Below the pieces are notes generated by a model. It saw nothing but the letters and a program-made list of their open reading frames with translations, was not told where the DNA came from and searched no databases. Shown here piece after piece: positions 1 through 12,116 of a stretch of DNA of 64,000 bases. The stretch is from NCBI GenBank assembly GCA_033961575.1, contig CM066727.1, positions 87,046,501 through 87,110,500 of the forward strand, given 5' to 3'. Each line of letters starts with the position of its first letter. Position 1 is the stretch's first letter. The position numbers were made by a program, and so were the translations under genes. Source of the DNA: Aselliscus stoliczkanus (Eukaryota; Chordata; Mammalia; Chiroptera; Hipposideridae).

Positions 1-829
1 TCAGCCACTTTCAAATCCTCGAGTGCTGGAGAAAATAATTAATAGGTGAGATATCTGATAGAATTAGTTTATGGGCTCCACCAAGACATTTTCCAATATG
101 TGATGTTTTACAGCTGTGCCTTTGAAAGCTGGGTTGTCATATCTATAAAAATACAAAACTGATTTATCCCATCCATAAAAACTTCTAATGGTGTTATTCT
201 TCAACCTCCAATTTTTTTCCCTAGCTTCTAAGGTAAAGGATTTCAAAATGTCAGAAGATTACTCTGACAGGTGAGCAAGTAGAATATGAAAGCAGATGTG
301 AGAGTAGGAAGCAGAGGGAGTGCAGACTTGTCACTCTGGTGGGCGTCAGTCTCAAATGAAAAGGGGAAAAATGGGAAAGGATGTACCCAGTAATTCACTC
401 AAAATAATAAACAGCCAGGAAGTTAGAAGCAATACTGACAGCCTCCAAATTTAATGTACATTCATGAGTCATTGGCTAATAAATATAACTTCACTTGTGC
501 CCCCAAAACTTGGTTGACTGGAGTTTATGGAGATACAGTTGCAGAGATTGTGCCCAATTCAATAGAAATAGCTTTGTTGAGAGGGAGTCTCATTATATTT
601 CAAGAAGAAACATAACTCTGAGGATAGTCTCAAACCTGAGGTAGAGGTACGCAGGAATATATGTGAAAGAAAACAAGAATCGGCATATAGCAGTAACAAA
701 ATAGACATAAATCCCTGCTTTGTGGTGGAGACAAATAAAAAACAAATAAGCAAAACATAGTACAAAGAATTATAGCGCTATGAGAAAAACAAAGCAGGAG
801 AGGAAATAGGGAGTACCAGGTTGCTAACT
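1..829. other. No recognised feature
   Basis: I see no gene, no confident repeat and no RNA in this AT-rich stretch. The short open frames here have no recognisable motif. Confidence 0.4.
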
Positions 830-1250
830 TAAGGTGTCAAAGAAGGCTTACTGAGAAGGCAAATCTGAGCAGAGATATAAAGGAGTTGGGGAGGGAGCCT
901 GGGCAATATCTGCGGAAAAAGCTAAAGGTCCCGCAGGTGCAAAAATTGTAAGTTAAGAGCATGTCTGTCACATTTGAAATGCAGAAAAAAATAACTTATG
1001 TGGCTGGAGCAGGATGGGAGTAGGTGAGATTGCAAGAGGCGAGGTCAGAAAAGTAGGGGGGACAGCTCAGGAAAGTAGGGGGGACAGCTCAGGAAAGGCC
1101 TCATAGGCAACTGGAAGGACTCTGGCCATTGGAGGGTTCTGAGTGGTGACGTGGCTGCCATGTTGAGGAAAGACTAAAGAGGTCAAGGGTGGAAGCAAGG
1201 CAACCAATTAAGACACGAATGCAATAAATCCAGGTGACACATGGTGGTGA
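830..1250 (+). repeat. Ancient interspersed repeat remnant
   Basis: The text runs through phrases typical of a long, old mammalian repeat: an 'aaggcttactgagaaggcaaat' type opening, a 'ggctggagca' phrase, 'aaggcctcatagg' and 'ccattggagggttctgag'. The same order of phrases recurs around 21.8-22.7 kb and 32.0-32.4 kb, so this is a dispersed family. I cannot name it without a repeat library. It contains a local 22-bp tandem duplication. Confidence 0.45.
1050..1093. repeat. 22-bp tandem duplication (2 copies)
   Basis: Two adjacent identical 22-base units (1050-1071 and 1072-1093), each holding a G6 run followed by ACAGCTC. It lies inside the old repeat and looks like a local slippage duplication. 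Confidence 0.85.
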
Positions 1251-4039
1251 TTCAGTTATGTTTATGGAACAACTGATTCTGAGAAAGGGAGAGTTGCCTC
1301 AGTAGGTCTGACCTAATTAGATTAGTTCTTAAAAGGGACAGAGCTCTACCTGATTGAAAGCACGAAAAGGATTCTACACAAAAAGGGAAATTCTCCATTG
1401 CTGGCTATGAAAATTTAGGGGGAAATGTGTCAAGGAATTTAAGTGGCCCCTAGGAGCTAAGAGTATCTTGGATGACAGCCAGCAAGGAAATGGGGACCTC
1501 GGTCCAACAGCCAGAAGTAGCTGAAGTCTGCCACAACCACAAAGGCTCAGTTTGGTCAACAGTTCTAACCTAAAGAACTCCGAGCTAATAGTTAGGTGGT
1601 ATTTTAAGCCACTCAGTTTGTGGTAATATTTTACACTGCAATAGAAAAATCATGTAGGGGGGTATTGGCAATGTCAGTTTCTAAGATATGACCAAAGTAG
1701 TGAGAGGGTTAGTTGGGTGGAAGATGATACATTGGAGAAACTGAGATGTTCAAGCACTGGGAGTATATTTTTGTATTTGAAGTCCTCTACAATTATGAAA
1801 GGACTCATGTAGAGAAAGGGTCAGTGAACCAGGAGCTAAAATTTTCAAAGACTAAGGAAGGGGTCAGGGGAGTGACCTGGAAAGCAGGGTATTCAGAAGA
1901 CTGCTGCTTGGAGGGATGGGTATGGAATATACTGATGGCATAAGATATAGAACTGGGGATGAGAGGATAGGGATGAAAGATGGGAATGGTCTAGAACAGC
2001 AAGGAAGAGCAAAGGACACCAACCCATCTCCAAGCTCAGTGATAGAAAGACTGTGGGAAAGAAAATGACCAACACTTGAGGGAAGTGTAGAGATGCAGTC
2101 TAGTTTCAGGTAGAGCGAGAAGACCAGAGGATTGAAAGAAGTGGTGGAGATATAGGAAATCTTTCTAATAACTGATCCATTTCTCCAGGCAACACACTGG
2201 AAGAGTGTAGGGATTGTAGAGAGATAGGAGATGGGGTCAGAAAAAAAGAGGTGAGAGATATGTAGGGGATGAGAATCAAGCAATAGGAGCTCCTCTCTTT
2301 CTGGTAGTGATGGATATAAATAAGAATAATGAAAGGCATGTCTTGATGATGATCTCAAGGTAAGTAATGGTGACCAACCTCTGAATATGGGAGAGAAGAA
2401 CTGGTGTGTTACTAAAGAAAGGGGAACACTGGGGCTTTTTATTCCTGCTAATGAACGTGTGGAAGCTTGTGGAGAGACAGAGCACCCAGAGTCACTGGGA
2501 TACCTCTCCATTCTGGGGATGGATGTGGGTATGAGTTTACACAGAATGAGCACCATAGGACCGCACACTCAAGAAAGGCAGGTTGCAAATTTGGTTTTGA
2601 GCTTTCTGCAGTCCAAGCTAAGAGGGAAATGTAACTTTTAAATAATTCACAGAATCCACAAGATCATAACAGAGAAACCCATGCTGAGATCTAAGAGAAA
2701 ATTCTCCTTTTTGTGTTCTAAAAAGGACAAGCGGTGATGGAGTGAACACTGTCTCAGCAACATCAGAGTAGTAGATACAACAATGAATTCCATATGAGTT
2801 TTCAAAAAGTATTCTTCAATGTAGAGTGATGGTGTAATGCTTTATGAACAAGGCTATTTAAATCTTTAGCTTAAACCAAAACAAGGTTTTATGTACCAAA
2901 TAGAATGGGTTCTACATCTTCCATAAATACTGTCTCTCCCATTTACATTTTTTATAAATATTGAGAAGTGATTTTGAAGTTACATTTCACAATAAATCCC
3001 TGTAAAGGAGCTCTTCTATGTTGAAAGGTAGGGGCACAACCCCTATCTTGATAGTCGACCTCTTAAGATAGTTGGGGAGCCTACCTAAGGCATGTATTTA
3101 ATTTTCATATGCAGATAGGCTGAGAAAGATCTCAATTTTCTTCAGTGTAGATCTTTTCTTACATACAAATAAATGGATGACTGAAGCCATACAGCATACA
3201 GCATGGACATAACTTAAATGTTTTAAGCACTTGTTACAAAATACCCATTCTGGCCAGAAAATAATAATCAACTCCTATTTAACTTTGAGTGATATAATTT
3301 CCTTATAAAACTTACATTAAAAAATGAGTTTAAAAAATCTTAATATATTAAATACATTAAAACAAATGAGTTGCAAAATGTTATGTCAAGATAGCTGAAT
3401 GTATTGTTTTGTTCTGTCTTGTCTTGTGTATAGGGTTGTTATTCAATAAAAGTCATTGAGAAATATCTATACAAAGATGATACTTAGTTTTAAAACAGTC
3501 CAAATGAAGCCATTCTTTGAGGAAATAATTAGATGGCAGGGCCAGTTGCCCTTATGTCTACCCTAATTTATGAAAATAAAGATCGTGGGATTGTGTTACT
3601 GGGAACATGGCCTGATGTCCATCACACAACGGCCTCCAGGAAGTAAGTGGTAGTGGTTGACACACTCCAAGGATCTGGGAATTTGTCAGAAGGGCATTCT
3701 GCTAAAAACAGATCATCGGACAAGTTCCAGACTGGCCCTGATGCCAATTTCAACTCTGTGCCAATCAAGGAAATAACAAAAGGATAGATTCTTCTAATCT
3801 AAGAGACTTTAATTGGTGAGTTGAATGTGCTGGAGGTCTAGAGGAGAAGCAAACATGTTATCTTAGAATTTCTGTTGAGCAGGAAGGGAAATCCAGTCAC
3901 AGGTGGGTGCGGGCTTTGAGCCTGCAGCACTTGGCAGGAAGGCCTTGTATGGCTTCACAGCTGATATGCCACAAACAGTTGAGAAGGGAAGGCAGGTGAA
4001 TCAGGGAATGATATCAGTTCCCAGTACTTGCTGTGTTCA
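1251..4039. other. No gene; purine-rich then AT-rich stretch
   Basis: From about 1640 to 2640 the plus strand is rich in GA and reads like degraded repeat DNA of uncertain family. From 2640 to 3900 it is AT-rich with no recognised element. A 234-codon minus-strand frame at 1864-2568 is explained by the purine bias: it lacks any domain and is rich in S, P and L. Confidence 0.4.
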
Positions 4040-4235
4040 TGTGCTTTATGCATGCGATTTTGTTTCATGCTCACAACACGCCTGCGAGGGGCTCACTCAC
4101 CAGCATCCCTACTTTCAGATGAGGGTAGGGAAGTGATGTAACCTGTTAAAAGTCACCAAGCTAAAAAGGGCAGTTCCAAGATTGACACGGTGGTCTCCCC
4201 GACTCTAACATTGACCTCTTTCTACCACAGTTTCT
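4040..4235 (-). repeat. MIR-like SINE remnant
   Basis: Read on the plus strand it holds the reverse-complement MIR order: a 'caacacgcctgcgagg' segment, 'actttcagatgagg', a 'gtaacctgttaaaagtcacc' segment (the usual 'taacttgcccaaggtcac' core) and an 'actctaacattgacctctttcta' end. Confidence 0.5.
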
Positions 4236-5592
4236 CCGAAAGGCCATCCTGTGGCGATAACTTACGAAATGAGTATAACAGAGAGCTATCCAAAAGGCTA
4301 ATATGATACATTTTTAAGACCTGCTGAAAAAAATGGAAAGAGAGCACATAACCAAGGAGAGGAGGACATAGTCTAGAGAACAAAGCAAGCTTCATTTAGC
4401 TAAGGCTAGCTTAAACTGCACAGGACAACGAGAAGGGGGGAGCTCCTGTCCCCTTAGTCAGACACCACAAACAAGAGTGCAAGTGAGAGGGTGACAAAGA
4501 AAACACAAAACTCCTTCACTAGGAGTTTGCATCCATTTTTCTGTCTCTGGTAAAGCCCAGCGTTTTTTTCTGCAAAATGTTTTTGGCATTATAAAAGTTC
4601 TTATTCTGAGTACACACCACCCTGGTAGAGTTTGCTTTCTTAAAACATTAACATTCTCAACAACTGCTTAACTGTATTAGCAGTTCTCCAGCAGCCTCAA
4701 CCTATTTATATCAGGGGTAAGGGATTATGGGGCATGCCCAGTGAGTTCCTGCGAGGGTGCGGGAGTGCGCATGTGTGTGTGTTTGCCATAGAAATGCCTG
4801 TTTTTATAGATTACTATTAAGCTGACAAGAGCACAGAGCAAATTATTACCAGTCTTTGAGGAACAGAAGTCACATTTTTCTGATACTTTGAAGAAAAGTT
4901 GAGGATTTCGCTTTTATCTCCACCTGTTGTCTGCATGCAAAGCTGGTGGCTTGATATCACTGCTCTAATTTTGCTTTGTTTTGATTCTTCTAAGAGATTC
5001 AAAGGACCATAGAAAGGTTTATTGTAATTCAGCAATTAGTGTGTCTGCTGCTTTCCTCTTCTCTTGACCAAAACTGCAAGGTCATTCTGTCCTGTGAAAG
5101 TCATTTTTTGCCAACATCTTACACATTAATTTGCTGGCATTTAAAATCCAAAGGCAAAGAAGAGCAAAATGTCAAAAGTTCCAGCAGATTTTGTGCATGG
5201 ACCAGTAGGAAAAAGTGAGTTAAAGAGCCCTTCCAGGCAACTGCCCTTCTTTGATCCAAAAGAGTGTTCCTTCACTTTTTAATGTATGAAAACAACAAAA
5301 AAGAATAGTTGAAAGGCGCAAGCTTCTAAAAGACATTTCCCTGGAAATTAATCCTCTAAAAATATCCCCTTCACCGTGTCATTCCCCTGATCTCAAGCCT
5401 TCCTGACTTCCACTTCCCCACAGGATGATGTCTGAATCCTCAGTTGACTTTCAAGGTTCTCTATACTTAGTGTTCAACCTGACTTATTAGCTTCTTTCTT
5501 ATCCTTCCTTAAAGAGCCATTCCATCCACTCAAACTGATATAGTCAAAAAAGTTATCATTTCTACTTTTGACACTGCTTTCTAGCTTAGATC
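4236..5592. other. No recognised feature
   Basis: Unique-looking sequence with a short GT-rich spot near 4775-4790. No gene or confident repeat seen. Confidence 0.4.
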
Positions 5593-6172
5593 CAGGGCCA
5601 GCTTCATGGGCCTGTGACCAGTGCAGTCACACAGGGCCTGCCTTCAAAGGGCCCACACAGGGTTAAATGCTCTGTGGCTGCTATCTTGAAATTCTTAATC
5701 ACCTTGCCTTTGAACTTGGGTTGAGACCCTGGGACAATGAAACACATGCCAGAGCCTAGAGACCCAGTTCCCAAATAGTCTACCTCCAGCTGCCTTCCAC
5801 GCCCTGAGATTGGATCTTAGCCCTCCCCTCCTTCTCTGTCCCCACCCCACAACCACTACCTCCCAGTGGGAACTTGAGCAGAGGCACAGGGAAAGTTGGG
5901 GTCAGGCATGCACCCCATAGTGTCTTGGGGCATGCAAATGTGGAGGCTGTCCTGCCATGGACTCAGGGTGCCATAGGGCATTCATCTTCTCATCTACCCT
6001 TGATCCAGGCTGAGAAAACATCCTGAAGCGGAGGTTGTGACCCTTTCAGAGTCACCCAGTGCTGTGGATTGGGGCCATGGACCTGGGTCAAGGGAGACTG
6101 ACTCCTCTGTTCCATGCTGAGGTCCTGCATTTTCATTTTGCACTGGGCCCTGAAAATTCTGTAGCTTGCCCT
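5593..6172 (+). mobile_element. Candidate non-autonomous hAT-type DNA element
   Basis: The ends form imperfect terminal inverted repeats: CAGGGCCAGCTTCA at the left against TAGGGCAAGCTACA read inward from the right, 11 of 14 matching. The interior carries a 'gttaaatgctctg...atcttgaaattcttaat' phrase and a 'cattttcattttgcactgggccc' phrase near the right end. Known hAT/Charlie MITEs of mammals have this architecture. There is no transposase frame, and I could not match an 8-bp target duplication, so the family is an inference. Confidence 0.4.
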
Positions 6173-6670
6173 ACCTACAAAATTAGAGTCCCCATACTTC
6201 TCTTACTATTACATTTCATCTTGATAATATTAGATCTTTATTCAAACTGTTGAGATTATTTGGAGTCACAATCATGCCATTATGAATACTACTCACATGC
6301 CTTTTAAACATTTCTCTTAATTCCTGACATAAAGGGTAACAGAGCTAAAGATAGTATCTTATAGCACCTACTACAAGCCTCCAGTTAGGTTCACTTAATT
6401 TATAAACTATTTTTATTATCAACTCATTGATCTGACATTGACTGTATTGTCACCAGGCCAACATCTGCCCATCTTTTCCTCAAGGATTATTGCCAAATAC
6501 TACCTCTTTTCTCTCCCTGCCACCATCAGCCCTCAACAGCTGGATCCACTTAAACCAACCACCTCCAAAGTTTGGCTGCACTCCAGTACCTAAGAAAAAT
6601 CATGATCTGAATTCTTTGTTAAGGAGAAATTATTCACTGGATACTTGCTTTAAAATGGCAAGACAGCTAG
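6173..6670. other. No recognised feature
   Basis: Nothing identifiable. Short open frames lack motifs. Confidence 0.35.
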
Positions 6671-8590
6671 ACCCAAGATGGTGGAATAAACACTGAACCT
6701 GTGTCCTTTCATGACTGCATTAAAATTACACCTAAATTATAGAACAATCAACCTGGAGAACCATCTGAAGTCTAGCCAAACAGAAGTCCTATAATTAAAA
6801 ATATAAAGAAGCCATATCAAAACTGGTATGAGGGGCAGAGAAGTGGAACAGACCCCAAGCCTTTGTGTGGCAGTTGAGAATCAGGGGGAATATCTCAGCT
6901 GCTGAAGTTCCCCCCAGAAAAGTGAGGGACCACAGCCTCACCTCAGGCTCTCTAGCCCCGAGTACTGGTGCCAGGAAGAGGAGCTTCCACAATATCTTAG
7001 CCATGAAAAACAGTAGGGATTCTGACCATCCAGATGGGATGGAAGGCTGCGGGCAACCCAGCCGTCTTAAACAGCCTGCGCACAAACTCACACACTCACA
7101 GGCACTAACCTTGGGCTCCAGTGGAGAGACAGTAACTTAGGGAGTGTTGGAGACATATGGAGGCAGATTGAGTTATGTGGCTTCAGGATGACGGCTGGAG
7201 AACAGTCGGCATTTTCCTTGTGAGAAAGTCCTCCACCCCCGGTGCAGCTGGCAGGTGGGCACCATCTTTCCTGTGTTGATACCACCCCCTACATTTACAG
7301 CCAAATCTGAATCTGATTGGTCTGGTGAGCTCTGCTGCTCTGCACTGCTGACTCACTGGGACCCCGCCCCACCCAACTACCCTAACAGCTGAAGCACTTT
7401 CTCCTCTAGCAGCCAGCCCTGCCCCCAGTGCACTCTTTCTTGGAAAACTATCAGAGTCCAGCAGGCTCCAGGTGGGCAGGGACTGGCCTCAGTGTGCTCT
7501 GAGATATTTGCTGAGTAGCTCCAGGCTCAGCACTGGCACCAAACCAGAGTCTATATTAACCTGGTGTCCACAACTCTTCCCATTCTCATGACTCTCTGAG
7601 ACCCTGCATCACCCATACTTTGTGAGGCTACATCAGTGGCTGAACTTTAAGTGAGCTCGCAGGCAGCAGCAGGCCTCGGGGTGTCCTGGCTTTTTACAGA
7701 GCTACCCCAGGCCTGGTACTTGTGGCAGATGTCCTCATTTTGCAGTGTGGCCTCTCCCATGTGCCTCCAGGTTTAGCAAAGGCAGTGAACAACTGTGGAT
7801 TGCTTTGTAGCTCCTACCAGGTAGCATCTAGCCAGTCACAGACAGTTGGTGACCTGGTCCTGAACCAGAGCCCCCTCTCCACTCCAAGAGGCCCCAGAAC
7901 CCACATACTTGAAGATTGGCTTCAGATCACAGCAGAACATCATCCAATTAACCCCACAAGATGTATACAGAAAAGGCAGTCTCAATAGGCACCAGAGTCC
8001 ACTGGGGAGAATCCCATTCAGTGGGGTAATACCCCTGCACAGCAGCCTATAAGTTGTAGATGTGGCCAAATCCCACAGTCAGTCAGCCTGAGGGTCAGTC
8101 TTACCCAGTGATGTGCCAATAGCAATCAAGGCTCAACTATAACAGAGGGGCACACACAACCCACACAAGGAACACTCATAGAGCACATGGAGCACATGAC
8201 CAGGGAGACTGTGCCAGGGCTCCACAGGGCACCTATTTCATAAAGCCACCTGGCCAAGAATGGGAGACAGAGCAGCTCTACCTAATACATAGGAACAAAC
8301 ACAGAGAGGCAGCCAAAATGAGGAAACAAGGGAATGCATCCCAAATGAAAGAACAGGAGAAAACTCCAGAAACAGAACTAAATAAAATGGAGGCAAACAA
8401 CCTACCAGAGACAGAGTTCAAAATAATGGTTATAAAGATGTTCAAGGAACTTAGTGAGAACTTCAACATAGATAGCAAGCATAAAAAAATACATATAAAC
8501 CATAAAAAAGAACCAGTCAGAAGTGAAGAATAACTGAAATGAATAATGCACTAGAAGGAATCACCAGCAGACCAGATGAGGCAGAGGGAA
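6671..8590 (+). mobile_element. Old L1 fragment: 5' UTR plus start of ORF1
   Basis: It opens with CCCAAGATGGTGGAATA, the usual L1 5' terminus with a YY1-like AAGATGG core. A GC-richer 5' UTR of about 1.6 kb follows, and then the N-terminal part of ORF1. It stops inside the ORF1 coiled-coil region at the phrase 'aaggaatcaccagcagaccagatgaggcagag', so the element is 3'-truncated. No poly(A) or TSD was found. The plus orientation and the retained promoter region are the notable points. The sequence is diverged and the ORF is broken. Confidence 0.65.
8318..8590 (+). pseudogene. L1 ORF1 N-terminal fragment
   Basis: L1 ORF1 encodes the trimeric RNA-binding chaperone of the retrotransposon. The open frame from 8318 (71 codons) has the family's N-terminal block with 'KTPETELNKMEAN', 'ETEFK' and 'MFKELSENF', matching in order the ORF1 at 30.4-30.8 kb in this window. 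It then meets a stop while related sequence continues briefly out of frame. The RRM and C-terminal domain are absent. Not functional. Confidence 0.65.
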
Positions 8591-8819
8591 CTGAAGCTTT
8601 GCCTTTGGCCCCTCACCCAGGGGCAACAACATGTTGGGCATTGGAACCTTTGCAGAGTCACCATTTGCCTAAAAGCAATTGTCATAACTCTTAACTTCCT
8701 GGCAGAACCTTCTTTGTCAGTGGTGTCCACCCCACAGGGGTCACCATGCCCTAAACAGCAGGTCTGGGGTCATGCCCAACTCTTCACTGCCATCTTAGCT
8801 TATGCCAGGCAGCTCACTC
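8591..8819. other. No recognised feature
   Basis: Anonymous sequence between the L1 fragment and a MIR-like piece. Confidence 0.3.
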
Positions 8820-8910
8820 TGCATTGTCTCTTTTATCTCCCCCAATAACCCTTAAGGGAGAAATAATGCTCAGAGAGATTCAGTAGTGTACAAAGTTAAA
8901 TAACTACATT
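8820..8910 (-). repeat. MIR-like core remnant
   Basis: 'cccaataacccttaagggagaaataatgctcagagagattcag' follows the order of a reverse MIR core (bulk of 'ataaccctatgaggtag ... cagagaggtt'). Short and diverged. Confidence 0.4.
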
Positions 8911-9710
8911 TTCATTTTGTTTCCATCTTCTGCACTAAGGATAATGAGATTAAAACTGGAAGAAACAAAGACCCAGAGAGATGAGGAGATATTCAGAGGA
9001 TACAAAGTGACTCTAAATAAGTACAAACCTTTGGGACCCAAAAATTACCACCAAAATCACTTGAGAAGTGATCAGGGGGCCACAATACTGTGGAGACTGG
9101 AGGAAATGCCAAAAGGCTAAAGATAGTAAATGACGGCTTCCTGATGGTCATAAAAGGGAGATGTGGCTGTTCACAGCAATGTCCAGAGCTGTCAATCCAT
9201 AAGCTTCCTGTTGACTTCCAGGGAAACTCCCAAAGCAATTATTGAATAGATCTTGATGCTCTCTTAGGAACACAGCAGAACTAACAGGCACACATTACAA
9301 AAGCATGTTTTCCATTTTATTGTTTATTAAACTAATAAATGAAATAAAACTGAGATAAATACTATAGATGACAGAATAAAGATCAATTGGATTCTAAAAT
9401 GCGAGACGGAGGGAAAATATCAGGATTAAATTAAATAGCAATAAATGTAAATTCTGGCTTAGAGTTGAAATAATCACTTATGAAAGTATTAGATGAAGAA
9501 AACCTAGATTGATAGCAATTTATATTTAAAAATCTAGGTTTAATACCCAACATACAGCAATAGGTAAAGCAGCCACCAAAATGTCTAATCCAGCTTTATG
9601 CCATTTAATTAAAGTTTAAAAAATAATAAAAGTAGTTCAGAATCCCAATCTGCTAGGCAACACAACCTCTGGAGGGTTGGGAGCTGCAGAAGTGCAGTAT
9701 AACATTTATT
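8911..9710. other. No gene; contains an 11-bp inverted repeat
   Basis: No gene or confident repeat. An exact 11-base inverted repeat lies at 9500-9510 and 9531-9541, with a 20-base spacer. Confidence 0.4.
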
Positions 9711-9722
9711 AAGAGGGAGGTT
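9711..9722. repeat. Target site duplication, left copy
   Basis: AAGAGGGAGGTT, repeated exactly at 12117-12128 right after the L1 poly(A) tail. It marks the pre-insertion site. Confidence 0.9.
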
Positions 9723-10713
9723 CCCTATATTTTCTTTTAGGATTTTTATGGTTTCAGGTCTTACATTTAAGTCTTTAATCCATTTTGAATTTGTTCTTGT
9801 ATAAGGTGTAAGGAGATGATCCAGTTTCATTTTTTTGCATGTGTCAGTCCAATTTTCCCAGCACCATTTATTGAATAGACTATCCTTACTCCAGTGTAAA
9901 TTCTTGCTTCCCTTGTCATAGATTAACTGTCCGTAAATGCTTGGATTTATTTCTGGGCTCTCTGTTCTGTTCCACTGATCGATGTGCCTGTTTTTATGCC
10001 AGTACCAAACTGTTTTGATTACTGTGGCTTTGTAGTAGGTTTTGATGTCTGGTAGCATGATCCCCCCGACTTTGTTTTTATTTCTCAGAATTGCCGAGGC
10101 TATTCTGGGTCTTTTATGATTCCATATAAATTTTAGGATTATATTTTCTATTTCTGTGAAAAATTCCCTTGGTAGTTTGATAGGAATTGCATTGAATCTA
10201 TATATTGCTTTAGGCAGTATGGACATTTTAACTATATTAATTCTTCCTATCCATGAGCATGGGAGGTGTTTCCATTTATTTGTATCTTCTATGATTTCTT
10301 TCTTCAGTGTCTTATAATTTTCTGAGTACAGATCTTTCACTTCTTTGGTTAAATTTATTCCTAGGTATTTTATAGTTCTTGACGCAATTGTAAATGGGAC
10401 AGTTTTCTTAATTTCTCTTTCCATTAGTTTATTATTGGTATATGCAAATGCCACTGATTTCTGAACATTGATTTTATATCCTGCTACTTTACTGAATTCG
10501 TCTATCAGTTCCAATAGTTTTTTGATGGAGTCTTTGGGGTTCTCTATATACAGTATCATGTCATCTGCATATAATGACAATTTTACTTCTTCCTTGCCAA
10601 TTTGGATGCCTTTTATTTCTTTTTGTTGTCTGATTGCTGTGGCTAGAACTTCCAGCACTATGTTGAATAAAAGAGGAGAAAGTGGACAGCCTTGTCTTGT
10701 TCCTGATCTTAAT
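9723..10713 (-). pseudogene. L1 ORF2 reverse-transcriptase segment (inverted)
   Basis: Codes for the middle of L1 ORF2p, the endonuclease/reverse transcriptase. In the frame starting at 10658 the catalytic YADD lies at residues 30-33 (about 10560-10571). It is preceded by '[14 protein letters not shown]' and followed by the thumb/linker block with '[13 protein letters not shown]' and 'NAIPIKLP'. About 312 residues are L1. The last 37 residues of the open frame are flanking host DNA read through the left TSD. The frame also extends upstream of the first Met, into a '[11 protein letters not shown]' block. No stops in the L1 part. Truncated at both ends, so inactive. Confidence 0.9.
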
Positions 10714-10724
10714 TTGCAGACATT

Positions 10725-11588
10725 ACCCGGAGCAATATTTTTACTGATACATCCCTACGGGCAAGGGAAGTAAAAGAAAAAATGAACATATGGGATTATA
10801 TCAGACTTAAAAGTTTTTTCACAACAAAGGAAACCATTAATAAAACAAAAAGGAAGCCTACTGAATGGGAGAATATATTTGCCAACGATATATCTGATAA
10901 GGGGTTAATATCCAAAATTTATAAAACACTCATGAAATTCAACACCAAAAAAACAAACAACCCAATTAAAAAATGGGCAGAAGATATGAAGAGACATTTC
11001 TCTAAAGAGGACATACAGATGGCCAACAGGCATATGAAAAAAAGTTCAACCTCACTGGTCATTAGGGAAATGCAAATAAAAACCACCATGAGATACCACC
11101 TCACTCCAGTCAGAATGGCTATCATCAACAAATCAACAAACAACAAGTGCTGGCGGGGCTGTGGGGAAAAGGGGACCCTGCTGCACTGTTGGTGGGATTG
11201 CAGATTGGTGCAGCCACTATGGAAGTCAGTATGGAGGTATCTCAAAGAACTGGAAATAGAGCTACTGTTTGACCCAGCAATTCCACTCCTAGGTATTTAT
11301 CCTGAAAAAACCAAGACACTTATTCAAAAAAAGTTATGCACCCCTATGTTCATAGCAGCACAATTTACAATAGCTAAGACTTGGAAACAACCAAAATGCC
11401 CATCAGTAGATGACTGGATTAAGAAACTGTGGTATATTTATACAATGGAGTATTACTCCGCTGTAAGGAAGAATGAAATCATGCCATTTGCAATGATATG
11501 GATGGACCTAGAGACTATAATGTTGAGTGAAATAAGTCAGTCAGAGAAGGACAAATACCATATGATCTCACTCATATGTGGAATCTGA
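10725..11588 (+). pseudogene. L1 ORF2 C-terminal segment
   Basis: The longest open frame starts at 10782 (268 codons) and ends at the natural ORF2 stop. It holds '[19 protein letters not shown]', the C-terminal cysteine motif CX3CX7HX4C (CWRGC...HCWWDC) and '[17 protein letters not shown]', all standard for L1 ORF2. The first residues are not a true start: the coding context begins upstream, near the inversion junction at about 10713-10725. It continues in L1 order from the inverted piece. Confidence 0.9.
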
Positions 11589-12116
11589 AAAACTGTATGA
11601 ATGAGCAAAGTAAACAGAAACTGTCTCATAGATATAGAGGAAAAATCAGGGTTGCTAGTTGGGAGGGGGGTGGGGGTGAAGGAGAAGGGGAAGGGATTAG
11701 ACAGCAAAAATAGGCAACTACAATATTGCCACTGGGATAGGAAAAACAGTTTGGGGAATATAATTAATAATGTTGTAAATATTCTGTGGAATCTCAGATG
11801 ATCATAGGTCTTGTTAGGGAGACCATTTCATGGATGGAGTAGAGGTTTGATCACTGCACTGTATTACTAAAGTGGAGGTGGTATACCTAATGTAATTGAA
11901 TATATATAGATAGTCACGGGATGTGGATTATACTGTGGAAGAGAGACAGAGGAAGAGTAATAGATATATATGATATGGAGGGGAGTGGGGTGGTGTATTG
12001 GGGGTGGGGGGTTGTCACTTTGAGGGGTAAAATGTATAACTATTGCACTGTGTTATACACCTGAAACTAATTAAAAATAAAATAAAATTTTAAAAAAAGA
12101 AAAAAAAGAAAAAAAA
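11589..12116 (+). repeat. L1 3' UTR and A-rich tail
   Basis: Follows the ORF2 stop. Holds two G-rich tracts (about 11661-11697 and 11979-12014) of the type found in L1 3' UTRs, the 'tacacctgaaactaatt' ending and an interrupted A-tail from about 12070 into the TSD. The same 3' UTR is present in reverse at 28.5-29.1 kb. Confidence 0.88.

Larger units (their letters stand above)
9723..12116 (+). mobile_element. 5'-inverted, truncated L1 retrotransposon
   Basis: A 2.39-kb L1 insertion between two copies of a 12-bp TSD. The 3' part (about 10725-12116) is in plus orientation: ORF2 C-terminus, G-rich 3' UTR, AATAAA-rich end and A-tail. The 5' part (9723 to about 10713) is the upstream ORF2 reverse transcriptase region in minus orientation. 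The ORF2 segment ending at 9723 is followed in L1 order by the segment starting near 10725. This is the known product of twin priming during target-primed reverse transcription. Both ORF2 pieces remain open, so the insertion is probably fairly young. It cannot move itself because EN and ORF1 are missing. Confidence 0.92.

Noticed and set aside
1016..1100. Direct repeats as a CRISPR-like array
   Set aside because: Only two adjacent units without spacers, in mammalian DNA.
1864..2568. 234-codon minus-strand open frame
   Set aside because: Lies in purine-rich DNA, where the complementary strand has few stops. Rich in S, P and L, no domain, overlapping frames equally open.
9609..9722. C-terminal extension of the ORF2 frame as a new fusion protein
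   Set aside because: The last 37 codons are host flank read through the TSD by chance.
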